64,000 nucleotides of DNA from positions 5,486,501 through 5,550,500 of the forward strand of contig NZ_CP111085.1 in NCBI RefSeq assembly GCF_026278345.1, in the 5' to 3' direction. Shown piece after piece: positions 1-8,426 of this stretch. This stretch comes from Tellurirhabdus rosea (lineage in GTDB: Bacteria > Bacteroidota > Bacteroidia > Cytophagales > Spirosomataceae). The notes under the pieces are model-generated. The model saw only the letters and a program-made list of their open reading frames with translations. It did not search any database and was not told where the DNA came from. Position numbers and translations under genes: made by a program. Each line of letters begins with the position of its first letter. Position 1 is the first letter of the stretch.

Positions 1-213
1 GAAGGAAACTTTCTTACTTTTTACATGTTTATCTAAAAATTATCCCTATTCCAGAACCTGTTTTTCCATATTCGAACACTTTTCTTTGACTTTTCCCTTT
101 TTTAAAAACTTAAAACCTAAACCATCATATAAAATCCATCCAATCGGCAATTTTTCACAATCCTTGCCATAGTGAAATTTTTTCAACCATTAATGCTATA
201 CAGATAAGGCCAT
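1..213. other. AT-rich stretch without a gene
   Basis: No reading frame, RNA fold or repeat could be supported here. The stretch is clearly richer in A and T than the coding DNA that follows. It lies beyond the terminator of the ferredoxin gene, so it is probably an intergenic gap toward a gene outside the window. Confidence 0.4.
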
Positions 214-240
214 AAAAAAAGCCCCGCCAGCTGGCGGGGC
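214..240 (-). terminator. Rho-independent terminator of the ferredoxin gene
   Basis: A perfect 20-base palindrome (221-240, arms GCCCCGCCAG and CTGGCGGGGC) is followed, read on the minus strand, by seven T residues (plus-strand A run 214-220). It lies 23 bases after the ferredoxin stop codon. With a perfect palindrome the real loop must form from the central bases. Confidence 0.85.
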
Positions 241-263
241 TTCCTATTGAGGACGGTATTTAT

Positions 264-632
<369 letters not shown>

Positions 633-739
633 TTAACGATTAGAAATCGATAAGCAGAAGGCCTGTTTCGGAAAGCGGCCGCTCTGTATGTGAATTTATG
701 CTATTTATTTCGCCCGGTTTCTGGGCGCTTATTAAACAA

Positions 740-770
740 CAAATATAATTATTTAAAGGTTGACGCCAAA
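740..770 (-). promoter_or_regulatory. Bacteroidota-type promoter of the ferredoxin gene
   Basis: Read on the minus strand, TTTG (767-770) is followed after 19 bases by TATATTTG (740-747). This matches the Bacteroidota consensus of a TTTG -33 box and TAnnTTTG -7 box with normal spacing. Transcription should begin near 733, leaving a leader of roughly 115 bases. Confidence 0.65.
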
Positions 771-786
771 CTTAATTTTAATTTTG
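760..786 (+). promoter_or_regulatory. Probable promoter of the acyl-CoA reductase gene
   Basis: TAATTTTG (779-786) matches the TAnnTTTG -7 box. A TTG (760-762) upstream is a weak -33 candidate with a shortish 16-base spacer. Transcription from this box would start close to 793, so the TTG codon at 791 cannot start translation and the ATG at 827 is favoured. Confidence 0.5.
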
Positions 787-826
787 GGGGTTGAATACCA
801 ACATACTGCTTATCATAATTTATTAT

Positions 827-1846
827 ATGCTATTACCGCAAAGAATAGAGGCTTTTGTTCAGCTGGGTAACTTCCTGAGAGACAAGGATAATCAACCGGA
901 AATTCAGGAGGCGGCCGAACGCGCCCGCGGCGGCAATCCCTGGTTTACGGTCGAGAACAGTCTCCAGGCACTGGCAGCATTGGCCGGTACTTTTCTGACC
1001 CGGGAGGCTCTGACGCAGTGGACCTCAAACTATTCACCAGAACCCTCCGTAAGCCGTTCTGTAGGCGTGGTCATGGCCGGTAACATTCCGGCGGTCGGTT
1101 TTCATGACCTTCTGAGCATTCTCATCAGCGGACACCGGGCCCTGCTGAAGCCAAGCTCCCAGGATATTGCACTTATCCAATTTTTAATAAAAAAAATAAC
1201 AGGAATCAGCCCGGAACTGGGCGAACGGGTCCGCTTCGTGGAACGCATCAACGAAGCCGAAGCCTACATCGCAACCGGGAGCGACAACACGGCCCGGTAC
1301 TTCGAACAGTACTTTGCCAAAAAGCCGCATATCATCCGCAAGAACCGCAGTTCCGTGGCCCTTCTGGACGGACAGGAAACGCCGGACGACTTCAGGGCAC
1401 TCGGCCACGATATTCTGGACTACTTCGGACTGGGCTGCCGGAACGTGTCTACCCTGCTCGTTCCGCAGGACTATGATTATACCGCCCTGCTCGATACGCT
1501 GATGCCGATGGCGCCGACCTACGTCAACCACCATAAATACGTCAACAACTACGATTACAACAAGTCGATTTACCTCGTCAACGGCGTGCCCCATCTGGAC
1601 AACGGATTCCTGCTGCTGACCGAAAACCCGGGGCTGGTTTCGCCCATTTCGGTGGTTTACTGCCAGCCGTATGCTTCTCCCGAAGCCGCCGCCCAGTGGC
1701 TGGCCGAACGGAGCCACAAAATTCAGGTGATCGCCTCCCGGCAGGGAACGTTTCCCGGCAGCGTCCCGTTCGGACAAACCCAGCGGCCCGGCCTGACGGA
1801 CTATGCCGACGGAGTGGACACGATGCGCTTCCTCGAAAGCCTCTGA
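827..1846 (+). CDS. Acyl-CoA reductase (LuxC-like, aldehyde dehydrogenase fold)
   Basis: Protein of 339 residues of the LuxC/acyl-CoA reductase family, which reduces acyl-CoA or acyl-enzyme thioesters to aldehydes with NAD(P)H. The glycine-rich stretch GVVMAGNIPAVGFHD fits the nucleotide-binding half, HRALLKPS matches the conserved lysine region, and Cys204 in GLGCRN sits where the thioester-forming cysteine is expected. The ATG at 827 is chosen because the -7 box ends at 786 and conserved sequence (LLPQRIEAF) begins there; a longer TTG start at 791 is unlikely. The divergent ferredoxin may be an electron partner, but that is inference. No LuxD or LuxE partner is nearby, so bioluminescence is not implied. 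Confidence 0.85.
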   Translation: MLLPQRIEAFVQLGNFLRDKDNQPEIQEAAERARGGNPWFTVENSLQALAALAGTFLTREALTQWTSNYSPEPSVSRSVGVVMAGNIPAVGFHDLLSILISGHRALLKPSSQDIALIQFLIKKITGISPELGERVRFVERINEAEAYIATGSDNTARYFEQYFAKKPHIIRKNRSSVALLDGQETPDDFRALGHDILDYFGLGCRNVSTLLVPQDYDYTALLDTLMPMAPTYVNHHKYVNNYDYNKSIYLVNGVPHLDNGFLLLTENPGLVSPISVVYCQPYASPEAAAQWLAERSHKIQVIASRQGTFPGSVPFGQTQRPGLTDYADGVDTMRFLESL

Positions 1847-1863
1847 GCCGAATCATCCCGCAG

Positions 1864-1890
1864 AAAAAAGCCGACCCGCCAGAGTCGGCT
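1864..1890 (-). terminator. Terminator of the secreted protein gene 1904-2638
   Basis: The arms AGCCGAC (1869-1875) and GTCGGCT (1884-1890) form a seven-base stem. The plus-strand A run at 1864-1869 gives a T run on the minus strand. It sits in the convergent gap just after the minus-strand stop codon. Confidence 0.7.
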
Positions 1891-1903
1891 CATTCGGAGA
1901 AGG

Positions 1904-2638
1904 TCAATCCTTCTCCTTTTTCTTTTTCAGGACCGCGATGGGCTGCTGCGACTGGACATTCAAATCCAGTTTGCGGACCGGATTGCGCAACCCAATCACG
2001 TTGTTGAACTGCTGGCTGGTCCCGATCACTGATAGATTGTAGTCGCCGGCCGGCACTTCGGTCATATCAAATTTGTAATGATGCCTGTCCATCTTGCAAT
2101 ACGCTTCGTAAAGCACTTCGCCACGGTTATTCTTCATCACAATCCGGAGCGATTCCCGAGCCGGGTTGACCACGTACAGATTGAGATAATACCCGTCGTA
2201 TGACGGAAAGGCGTTGATCTGAAATCCGGGTCCCGAATGGCCCTGACGGACAGCGTTGGCCAGATTCAGGGACGACGATTTCAGCGACTCCGCTACCCGG
2301 GTCGGGGTAGTCACCCGGGTCGGAGTAGTCAGATTCGCCAGAATCCGATCCAGTTCCCGGACGTTTCGCCGCGTGAGCGCGATGTATTGCCCGGCCAGTT
2401 CTTCTTCGTGCACCATCTGGCTGTCTGCGCCGAAGAAGCGGATCTTCGTCCGGTTGGCTTTGTAATCGGTGTACACATTCCAGAAAGGCTTGGAGGCCCT
2501 TTCTGCCTTTCCGTAGCCCGGATGGCTGAAATATTCCTGAACGGAGTCATTTTCCTGGGCCAGCAAAGGGGCGGCCAGCAGCAGGAACGCTCCAAGGGCA
2601 ACCAGCCGGGCGAATCGGAGGTAGCTTTCATTTTTCAT
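1904..2638 (-). CDS. Secreted protein of unknown function with C-terminal beta-sandwich-like domain
   Basis: Protein of 244 residues. Residues 1-27 form a signal peptide ending in LLAQ, so it is exported to the periplasm or surface. The last third (IVMKNNRGEVLYE ... VPAGDYNLSV) resembles the Ig-like or secretion-tail fold common in Bacteroidota secreted proteins. The tail ends in a lysine-rich KKKKEKD, which is not a normal T9SS signal. The middle carries an exact peptide duplication (TTPTRV twice) encoded by an 18-base tandem repeat. It converges on the acyl-CoA reductase gene and diverges from the sigma factor gene. No family is recognised with confidence. Confidence 0.75.
   Translation of the reverse strand: MKNESYLRFARLVALGAFLLLAAPLLAQENDSVQEYFSHPGYGKAERASKPFWNVYTDYKANRTKIRFFGADSQMVHEEELAGQYIALTRRNVRELDRILANLTTPTRVTTPTRVAESLKSSSLNLANAVRQGHSGPGFQINAFPSYDGYYLNLYVVNPARESLRIVMKNNRGEVLYEAYCKMDRHHYKFDMTEVPAGDYNLSVIGTSQQFNNVIGLRNPVRKLDLNVQSQQPIAVLKKKKEKD
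2295..2330. repeat. 18-base tandem duplication inside a coding region
   Basis: Units 2295-2312 and 2313-2330 are identical except for one base (GGGGTAG versus GGAGTAG). The duplication keeps the frame and repeats six residues (TTPTRV) in the secreted protein. It looks like a recent slippage event. Confidence 0.9.
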
Positions 2639-2760
2639 AACGAGCAGGATTTGGTTTTGGCTGCTTGGTCGCGGGAACGGGGCTGCGCGGTAACAACTAG
2701 GAAAAAAATTTTGCGGTCCCGGTAATTTTCGTGATCTTTCTTCGCACCACCCCAGAACCT

Positions 2761-3354
2761 ATGCGGCTCTTTTCCAGGCAACTATCCGACCAGGAATTAG
2801 TAGAAGGTATCCGGAACGAAGGCCCCCGGCGTCGTTATTTCGAGAACAAGCTTTACGATCAGTTTGCTTACCTGATCCGCGACGGCGTCCGCAAAAACCG
2901 CCTGAGCGAAGAGGATGCCGCCAGCGCTTATTCGGACGCTATTTTTACCGTCATTGAGCACATCAGCAACGGCCGTTTTGAGGGCCTGGCGAAGCTCAAA
3001 ACCTACCTGACCCGGATTTTCACCAACAAGTGTGTTGACTTTATTCGAAAGAACACGACTAATCGAAGTAGCGTAAACCAGGCCGTGTCGCTCGACGATC
3101 TGGCCGTTCAGATTCCGGATTCGGTCAAATCGGTCGTCCAGGGTCTCATCAGCCAGCAGGAGCACGACCTGTTGCGGGCCCGCCTGCAAACGCTCACCGG
3201 CAAGTGCCGGGAGATGCTGTTGACTTGGGCAGAAGGTTTCTCTGACGCCGAAATTGCGGAGACCCTGGGCTACCATTCTGCCGCGGTTGCCAAAACCAGC
3301 CGCTTACGCTGCCTTGAACAATTGCGGGAACTTTATCGGACCAGCAAGTCATGA
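2761..3354 (+). CDS. RNA polymerase sigma factor, sigma-70 family (ECF-like)
   Basis: Protein of 197 residues that would direct RNA polymerase to a dedicated set of promoters. Residues about 10-95 look like region 2, ending in KTYLTRIFTNKCVDFIRK, the -10 recognition helix. Residues about 130-190 look like region 4, with the helix-turn-helix GFSDAEIAETLGYHSAAVAK. The ATG at 2761 is preferred over an upstream ATG at 2731 because it starts directly before the conserved part. The stop overlaps the next start by four bases (ATGA), which argues for translational coupling to the membrane TPR protein. The protease and CHAT genes follow in the same direction, so this factor probably controls them, or acts downstream of them. 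Confidence 0.88.
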   Translation: MRLFSRQLSDQELVEGIRNEGPRRRYFENKLYDQFAYLIRDGVRKNRLSEEDAASAYSDAIFTVIEHISNGRFEGLAKLKTYLTRIFTNKCVDFIRKNTTNRSSVNQAVSLDDLAVQIPDSVKSVVQGLISQQEHDLLRARLQTLTGKCREMLLTWAEGFSDAEIAETLGYHSAAVAKTSRLRCLEQLRELYRTSKS

Positions 3355-4070
3355 CGCCATTCGAACAGATAGACGATTATTTTAACGGACAGATGCCGCC
3401 CGAGGAGCGCAGCCGCTTCGAGGACGCCATCCGGACCGACGGGGAACTGGCCGAGGCCGTTGCCTTTTATCTGAGTGCCCGGCAAGCTGCCAAAACCGAA
3501 TACCGTCGGCAGCGCCGCCAGGAGTGGGAAGCCCGCCGCCCGGTGGTGCCGGAGGCCGAACCCCGCCGGGTCAGGGTGTGGTCCTACGCCGCGGCAGCCA
3601 GCCTGGCGCTGTTGCTGGGCGTGAGCTGGTACCTCCAGGAGGCAAACCCGTCCGCTCAGGAAATGGCCGACCAGTACGCCACCGAAATCACCACGCTCGG
3701 CCGGACGATGGGCAGTGAGCAGGATTCGCTGCAGCGGGGCATCCGCCTGTATAACGAAGGCCGGTTTTCCGAGGCCCTTGCCCTGTTCGATCAGCAGCTG
3801 GCGCGCGATCCGGCCAACGAAAAAGCGCTCGAACTTTCGGGAATTGTTTCCCTCCGCACCGGGAATTACGACCAAGCCATCAACCAGTTCGACCGGCTGA
3901 GCCGCCGCACCGAGTTAGCCTCCAATCCCGGCCTGTATTACAAAGCCGTGGCGCTTCTGAAACGGAATTTACCGAATGATAAAAAGGAAGCCCGCCAGTT
4001 GCTGGAGACCTTGATTAAGAGGAACTTGGATGGAAGCCGCGAAGCCAGTCGCCTTCTGGAAGAATTTTAA
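3351..4070 (+). CDS. Membrane TPR protein, probable anti-sigma-type partner
   Basis: Protein of 239 residues: a cytoplasmic N-terminal segment (1-75) that is short and acidic and then arginine-rich, one membrane helix (about 77-95), and an outer domain with TPR-like helices (about 122-200; IRLYNEGRFSEALALFDQQL and SLRTGNYDQAINQFDRL). This topology, and overlap with the sigma gene by four bases, match anti-sigma factors that hold an ECF sigma factor at the membrane. No zinc-binding HxxxCxxC motif is present, so it is not a classic ZAS anti-sigma protein. Anti-sigma activity is inferred from position and topology. The TPRs could bind the protease or CHAT protein encoded downstream. Confidence 0.8.
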   Translation: MTPFEQIDDYFNGQMPPEERSRFEDAIRTDGELAEAVAFYLSARQAAKTEYRRQRRQEWEARRPVVPEAEPRRVRVWSYAAAASLALLLGVSWYLQEANPSAQEMADQYATEITTLGRTMGSEQDSLQRGIRLYNEGRFSEALALFDQQLARDPANEKALELSGIVSLRTGNYDQAINQFDRLSRRTELASNPGLYYKAVALLKRNLPNDKKEARQLLETLIKRNLDGSREASRLLEEF

Positions 4071-4096
4071 CTAATCCACACTAAACCTCTACCGCT

Positions 4097-5680
4097 ATGG
4101 ACGCTTCTTCGCTGTTCTCCCCCAACGATTTGGAATCGCTGCAGGCGCTGCTGCTCAGAAACAACTATCCGGTCAAACTCGTCAACGGCAGTCTCGCTGT
4201 GCCCAACCAGTATATTGTACAGATTCCATCCGGAGGCTTTCTAAAAAACAACGGGCCTTCGCCCCAGATGAGAAAGTGGTTGCGTGAGATGGAAAAAGGA
4301 AAGGAATGTGTAGCGGAAGTGCGCCTTTGGAATCACTCGAAGAATACCACTGTCAGAATTGGGGAAGTAACAACGAGGGCTATTCAACTGTGCAGGTGCT
4401 GCCCGTTTATGGTTATCGAAGTTATTGGTGATCAGCCAATCCTGGATGCTTTAAATGACCGGGCCCTGCTGAGTCCCGGCGGCGACAATACGCCCACGGG
4501 CTCCATGCTTGCGGTAATGTCAATTAACGCGTATGCGTTCAGTTCCCCCGGCGGCGACAATTCCCGCACGGGCTCGCTTACCTCTTCGGACAATGACGTG
4601 CTCGCTAAGGCCCAATCCGCTGCTTTGGAAGGTTTATTACACCCGAGAGAAGAACAGGAACTTTCAACTTCTTGGGGAGAAGGTAGCCACGGCATGGTCT
4701 CTGGCAGGAAGGAGCCCGTTCGGGTGGCGGTGATTGACTCGGGGTTTCGGGCAACCTACCTGCAGGGCACCGGCGTGGCCGTTTCTATCTGGCGGGGCGG
4801 TAGCCAAACGTCAGCGTGCGGGATTACCGGCGACGAAAAAGGCTGGAATTTTGTCGGCAGACCGACCATTGCCGAGATTACCGGAGGCATCCGAGAGGTA
4901 GGTAACCAGATTGTAAACGATTTTGAAAACGGCAATCCCGACGACGACCATTTTGGCCATCATGGCACGCTGGTGTCGGCCATTATCACCGACACGGCCC
5001 GTCAGACCTCCGGTGGACCCAGTCCGTCTATTATGGTCCTGAAAGCCTTCGATTCGAAGGGCATCGGTACGCTTTTCACCGTGTTGTGCGCCCTTTGTTA
5101 TGCCCAGGAGCATGAGGCTGACATCATCAACGCCAGTTTTGTCATTCCCGCCACCGGCGGTATTGAGTTGTTAGAGAGGTGTCTTACGGAACTGGAAGAC
5201 CGCAATATTCTGCTGGTGTGTGCCGCCGGAAACCGACCGAACCGACATGTCCAGCGAGGCACTGAACTGGCTTATAACCTATTTCCCGCCTGCTACAGCG
5301 AAACTTACCGCAATATCATCACCGCCACCACGATCTGGGAAGAGCCGGACCAAACTCAGGATGGTCTCCCGTGGGGCTTTGAAAACTATTCGGATCGGTT
5401 TGTCAATATCGCCATTCAGGCCAATCACCCCCAGGAGGCAAACGACGGTTATTATCTATTTCCCCGTAATGGAAATGGTAATCGGTTTTCGTTTGCCGGA
5501 AGCTCTTTTGCAACGGCGTACATGTCGGGCATGGCGGCCGCTGTTTTACAGCACCACTACGGCGCTTCGACATTAACAGCGACCCATCTACGGGAAACCA
5601 TCCTCTACGCAATAAATCCCCGTATCCTTTCGCCCACTACTGGATTTATCAAGAATGGTAGATACAAAGTCATTCCATAG
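4097..5680 (+). CDS. Subtilisin-like serine protease (S8 family) with novel N-terminal region
   Basis: Protein of 527 residues. The S8 triad is Asp214 (VAVIDSGF), His289 (HHGTLVSAI) and Ser470 (GSSFATAYMSG), in normal order and spacing, so the protease should be active. No signal peptide is visible, so it is probably cytoplasmic. The first 200 residues are not a recognised propeptide. They contain a Cys pair (CRCC, about residue 100) and two copies of SPGGDNxxTGS 24 residues apart, which may be a linker or processing site. The gene lies 26 bases after the TPR protein gene and overlaps the CHAT gene by 26 bases, so the two putative proteases are made together. Substrates are unknown. Confidence 0.88.
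   Translation: MDASSLFSPNDLESLQALLLRNNYPVKLVNGSLAVPNQYIVQIPSGGFLKNNGPSPQMRKWLREMEKGKECVAEVRLWNHSKNTTVRIGEVTTRAIQLCRCCPFMVIEVIGDQPILDALNDRALLSPGGDNTPTGSMLAVMSINAYAFSSPGGDNSRTGSLTSSDNDVLAKAQSAALEGLLHPREEQELSTSWGEGSHGMVSGRKEPVRVAVIDSGFRATYLQGTGVAVSIWRGGSQTSACGITGDEKGWNFVGRPTIAEITGGIREVGNQIVNDFENGNPDDDHFGHHGTLVSAIITDTARQTSGGPSPSIMVLKAFDSKGIGTLFTVLCALCYAQEHEADIINASFVIPATGGIELLERCLTELEDRNILLVCAAGNRPNRHVQRGTELAYNLFPACYSETYRNIITATTIWEEPDQTQDGLPWGFENYSDRFVNIAIQANHPQEANDGYYLFPRNGNGNRFSFAGSSFATAYMSGMAAAVLQHHYGASTLTATHLRETILYAINPRILSPTTGFIKNGRYKVIP
4475..4575 (+). repeat. Direct repeat encoding SPGGDNxxTGS twice
   Basis: The 29-base segments 4475-4503 and 4547-4575 share CCCGGCGGCGACAAT and CACGGGCTC with only a few differences between. 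The period of 72 bases keeps the frame. The repeat lies between the N-terminal region and the catalytic domain of the S8 protease, where a cleavage or hinge segment would be expected. Confidence 0.85.
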
Positions 5681-8426
5681 CGCATTAGTTCTGCTGTTTT
5701 TCGGCGGAACTGTGTTTGGCCAGTGCCCTCCGCGCCCGGCCCTGGTACGGTCGTACCAGACGCTGACCCGCTCGGCGGTGTCTCCGCAATACCCGGACCT
5801 GCTCCGGATTGCCGGGCAATGGGAATCCTGCGGCTACCCGCAGGATTCCCTGTTTCTGGACCTGCTCTACCACATCGGCCGGGATGCGGGTAACCACCGG
5901 GCCGACTCGGTGGCGCTGGGGGTCGCCCGCCGCGCCCTGACCATTGCCCAACACCCGTCCGCAGCCCTGAGTCCGTCGGATTTACCCAAAGCCCTGTTTC
6001 GACTGGGCAAGGTCTCGACGCTGCTTAGCCAGCGGGAACAGGCCGGGGCTTACCTGGACCAGAGCATCACCCTCAGTCTGGCCCGAAACACCTGGCGCTG
6101 GGCCGCGCTGGCCGCCGCGGGAAAAGCTTTTCTGAGTTACTCGACCGGCGATTTGGAAGTCAGCCTGAGCTGGTCCGAAAAAGGCATCGGCTGGGCCCGC
6201 AAAGCCCGCAACACCGAAGCACTGCTGTACAATCAGTACGAACGGGTGCGGGTGTTGCAAACCATGAAAAACAGCGGTAAACTGGATGAAGCACTCGCCC
6301 TGTGTCTTTCCATTCTTGCGGAAAGCCGACAGGGCGGCAGTCTGTTGTCCGACCAGGCCCTTTACAACCGGACTATCGGCAATATTCTGAAAAGAAAAGG
6401 GCAGCCGGCCCGGGCTGAACCGTATTTCCTTGAGGCGCTCCGATTAACGAAATCGCTTAATAATCAAGAACAAATCGCCTCCTGCGAACTGGAGCTGGGT
6501 TTTTATTATTACGACCTCGCCCAGTACGAAAAAGCGCTGTACTACTACGGGCAGGCGCTCGCCAAAGCCACCGACTTCAACCGGAAAGCCCGGCTCTATA
6601 ACAACATCGGTGCGGCTTACTGGAAGAAAAAAAACTTTGAAACGGCCCTGCAATACTACCAGAAAGGCTTTCACGTCCTCAAAACGGGCTTCAACGATAC
6701 ACTGAACCTTGCCCTGAATCCATCCGGGCAGGCCATGCGTCTGTCGGCCCAGAAGGAGTACCTGCTCACGCTTGTACAGGATAAGGCCGACACCTGGCTC
6801 GATTATGCAAAATCCACCGGAAACCGGGCTTATTTTCGTCACGCGCTGAACACCTACGCCCTGGCCGACAAAATGGTGGACTTCATGCGCTGGGAGCATA
6901 CGGGCACTCTCTCCAAAATCTTCTGGCGGAGCCAAACCAAAGGCATGTACGAACGGGCCATCGAAACCTGCGCCCATTTGAACGATGCCAACGCGGCTTA
7001 CCGGTTCTTCGAAAAAAGCCGGGCGGTGCTCCTGATGGACCGGCTGAACGAACTCGGCGCCCGCCAGAAACTGCTGCCCCGGCAACTGGAAGAAGAAGCC
7101 CGTCTGGTTCAGCAGGTGAGTTCGCTTCAGAACCGGCTCGCCGAACCCCAGGCCGGTACGGCCCGGTACGATCAGGTGCTGGCCCAGCTCCTGTCCGCGC
7201 AGGCACAGCTGGATGATTTTCGCCGACGCCTGGAAACCTCCAACCCGGCTTACTTCCGCTACAAATTCGACAACCGGGTCGATACGCTGCCGCTCGTCCA
7301 GCAGTGGTTGAAAAAAGAAAACGCCTCGCTGGTTACGTACTTTGTCGGTGATCAGGATCTTTATGTGCTGGGCGTAACGCCCCAAAGCAAGGTGCTGCTT
7401 CGCCAGCCCATTGCCAACTACCGCCAAAACGCCGACACCTTCATGCGCCTGCTGTCGGACGGGTCGGCCCAGAACCGAAACATGCCCCTCTTTCTGGGCA
7501 GTTCCAACGCGCTGCACAGGCAGTTGCTGGCCCCCCTGCGGCTTCCCAAAGGCCGGGTGATTGTCTCGCCCGACGGCTCCTTTATTCCGTTTGATGCCCT
7601 AAGCCGGTCAACGGCGGCCCCCGAATATGCCGTCAACGACTACGCTTTCAGCTACACGTACTCGGTCCAGAACCTGCTCCGGCCCCGGGCGGAGGCTCGT
7701 TCGGCCGGTTCCCTGCTGGGTGTAGCGCCGGTGCAGTATTACTCTCATCTGGGACAAACGTCGCTGCCCGGTTCGGATGAGGCGCTGGGAAAGATCAGCG
7801 AGCAGTTTTCCAGCCCCCGGCTTCTGCTTCGGCAGGACGCCACGAAGGCCGCTTTTCTGGAAAATGCCCCGGATTACAAAGCCATTCACCTCTACACGCA
7901 TGCCGATGCCGATAGTGTAGGCCGTGAACCCATCCTGTATTTTGCCGACTCGACGCTTCGGCTGTCGGACCTCCAGTTCGAACTGCCCAATACGCAGCTG
8001 GTTTCCCTGCTGGCCTGCAAAACAGCCGTGGGTATTCACCAGCGGGGAGAAGGCGTTTTTAGTCTGGCGCGCGGCTTCACCAGCGTGGGCGTTCCGAGCA
8101 TCCTGACGACCTTATGGAGCGTGGAAGACCGGCCCACCTATGCAATTGCCGAGCGCTTTTTTGCCTATCTCAACGACGGGCTTCCCAAAGACCTGGCCTT
8201 GCAGCGAGCCAAAATTGATTATTTGAAAGACGCGGACCGCGGCGGGGCGCTGCCCGTCCACTGGGCCGGGCCGATTCTGGTAGGCGACAGCCACCCGCTT
8301 TCTACGGGCACGGGCCGTTGGTGGACAGCTGGTCTGCTTCTGTTCGCCGGCGCGGCGCTTTACGGCGGCTGGCGGTTCTGGCGCACCCGATCCCGGCAAG
8401 CCGGAACCCTGATGCCTCACTGGTAA
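5655..8426 (+). CDS. TPR-CHAT protein (caspase-like protease domain) with signal peptide and C-terminal membrane helix
   Basis: Protein of 923 residues. A signal peptide (1-22, ending TVFGQ) is followed by TPR repeats (about 200-345, for example YEKALYYYGQAL and FETALQYYQKGF), a coiled segment (about 470-530) and a CHAT domain (about 600-880). The CHAT dyad is intact: His749 in HLYTHAD and Cys788 in SLLACKTAVG. A membrane helix (about 893-912) and a basic tail close the protein, so the bulk should lie in the periplasm, anchored to the inner membrane. CHAT domains are caspase-related cysteine proteases, used in some systems to cut a partner when TPRs sense a signal. Start at 5655 overlaps the S8 gene by 26 bases. 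It converges on, and overlaps by ten bases, the GH16 gene. Confidence 0.88.
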   Translation: MVDTKSFHSALVLLFFGGTVFGQCPPRPALVRSYQTLTRSAVSPQYPDLLRIAGQWESCGYPQDSLFLDLLYHIGRDAGNHRADSVALGVARRALTIAQHPSAALSPSDLPKALFRLGKVSTLLSQREQAGAYLDQSITLSLARNTWRWAALAAAGKAFLSYSTGDLEVSLSWSEKGIGWARKARNTEALLYNQYERVRVLQTMKNSGKLDEALALCLSILAESRQGGSLLSDQALYNRTIGNILKRKGQPARAEPYFLEALRLTKSLNNQEQIASCELELGFYYYDLAQYEKALYYYGQALAKATDFNRKARLYNNIGAAYWKKKNFETALQYYQKGFHVLKTGFNDTLNLALNPSGQAMRLSAQKEYLLTLVQDKADTWLDYAKSTGNRAYFRHALNTYALADKMVDFMRWEHTGTLSKIFWRSQTKGMYERAIETCAHLNDANAAYRFFEKSRAVLLMDRLNELGARQKLLPRQLEEEARLVQQVSSLQNRLAEPQAGTARYDQVLAQLLSAQAQLDDFRRRLETSNPAYFRYKFDNRVDTLPLVQQWLKKENASLVTYFVGDQDLYVLGVTPQSKVLLRQPIANYRQNADTFMRLLSDGSAQNRNMPLFLGSSNALHRQLLAPLRLPKGRVIVSPDGSFIPFDALSRSTAAPEYAVNDYAFSYTYSVQNLLRPRAEARSAGSLLGVAPVQYYSHLGQTSLPGSDEALGKISEQFSSPRLLLRQDATKAAFLENAPDYKAIHLYTHADADSVGREPILYFADSTLRLSDLQFELPNTQLVSLLACKTAVGIHQRGEGVFSLARGFTSVGVPSILTTLWSVEDRPTYAIAERFFAYLNDGLPKDLALQRAKIDYLKDADRGGALPVHWAGPILVGDSHPLSTGTGRWWTAGLLLFAGAALYGGWRFWRTRSRQAGTLMPHW

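Noticed and set aside
827-1846. A bioluminescence operon (LuxC)
   Set aside because: No luxD, luxE, luxA or luxB gene is near. The LuxC-like family is widespread in non-luminous Bacteroidota.
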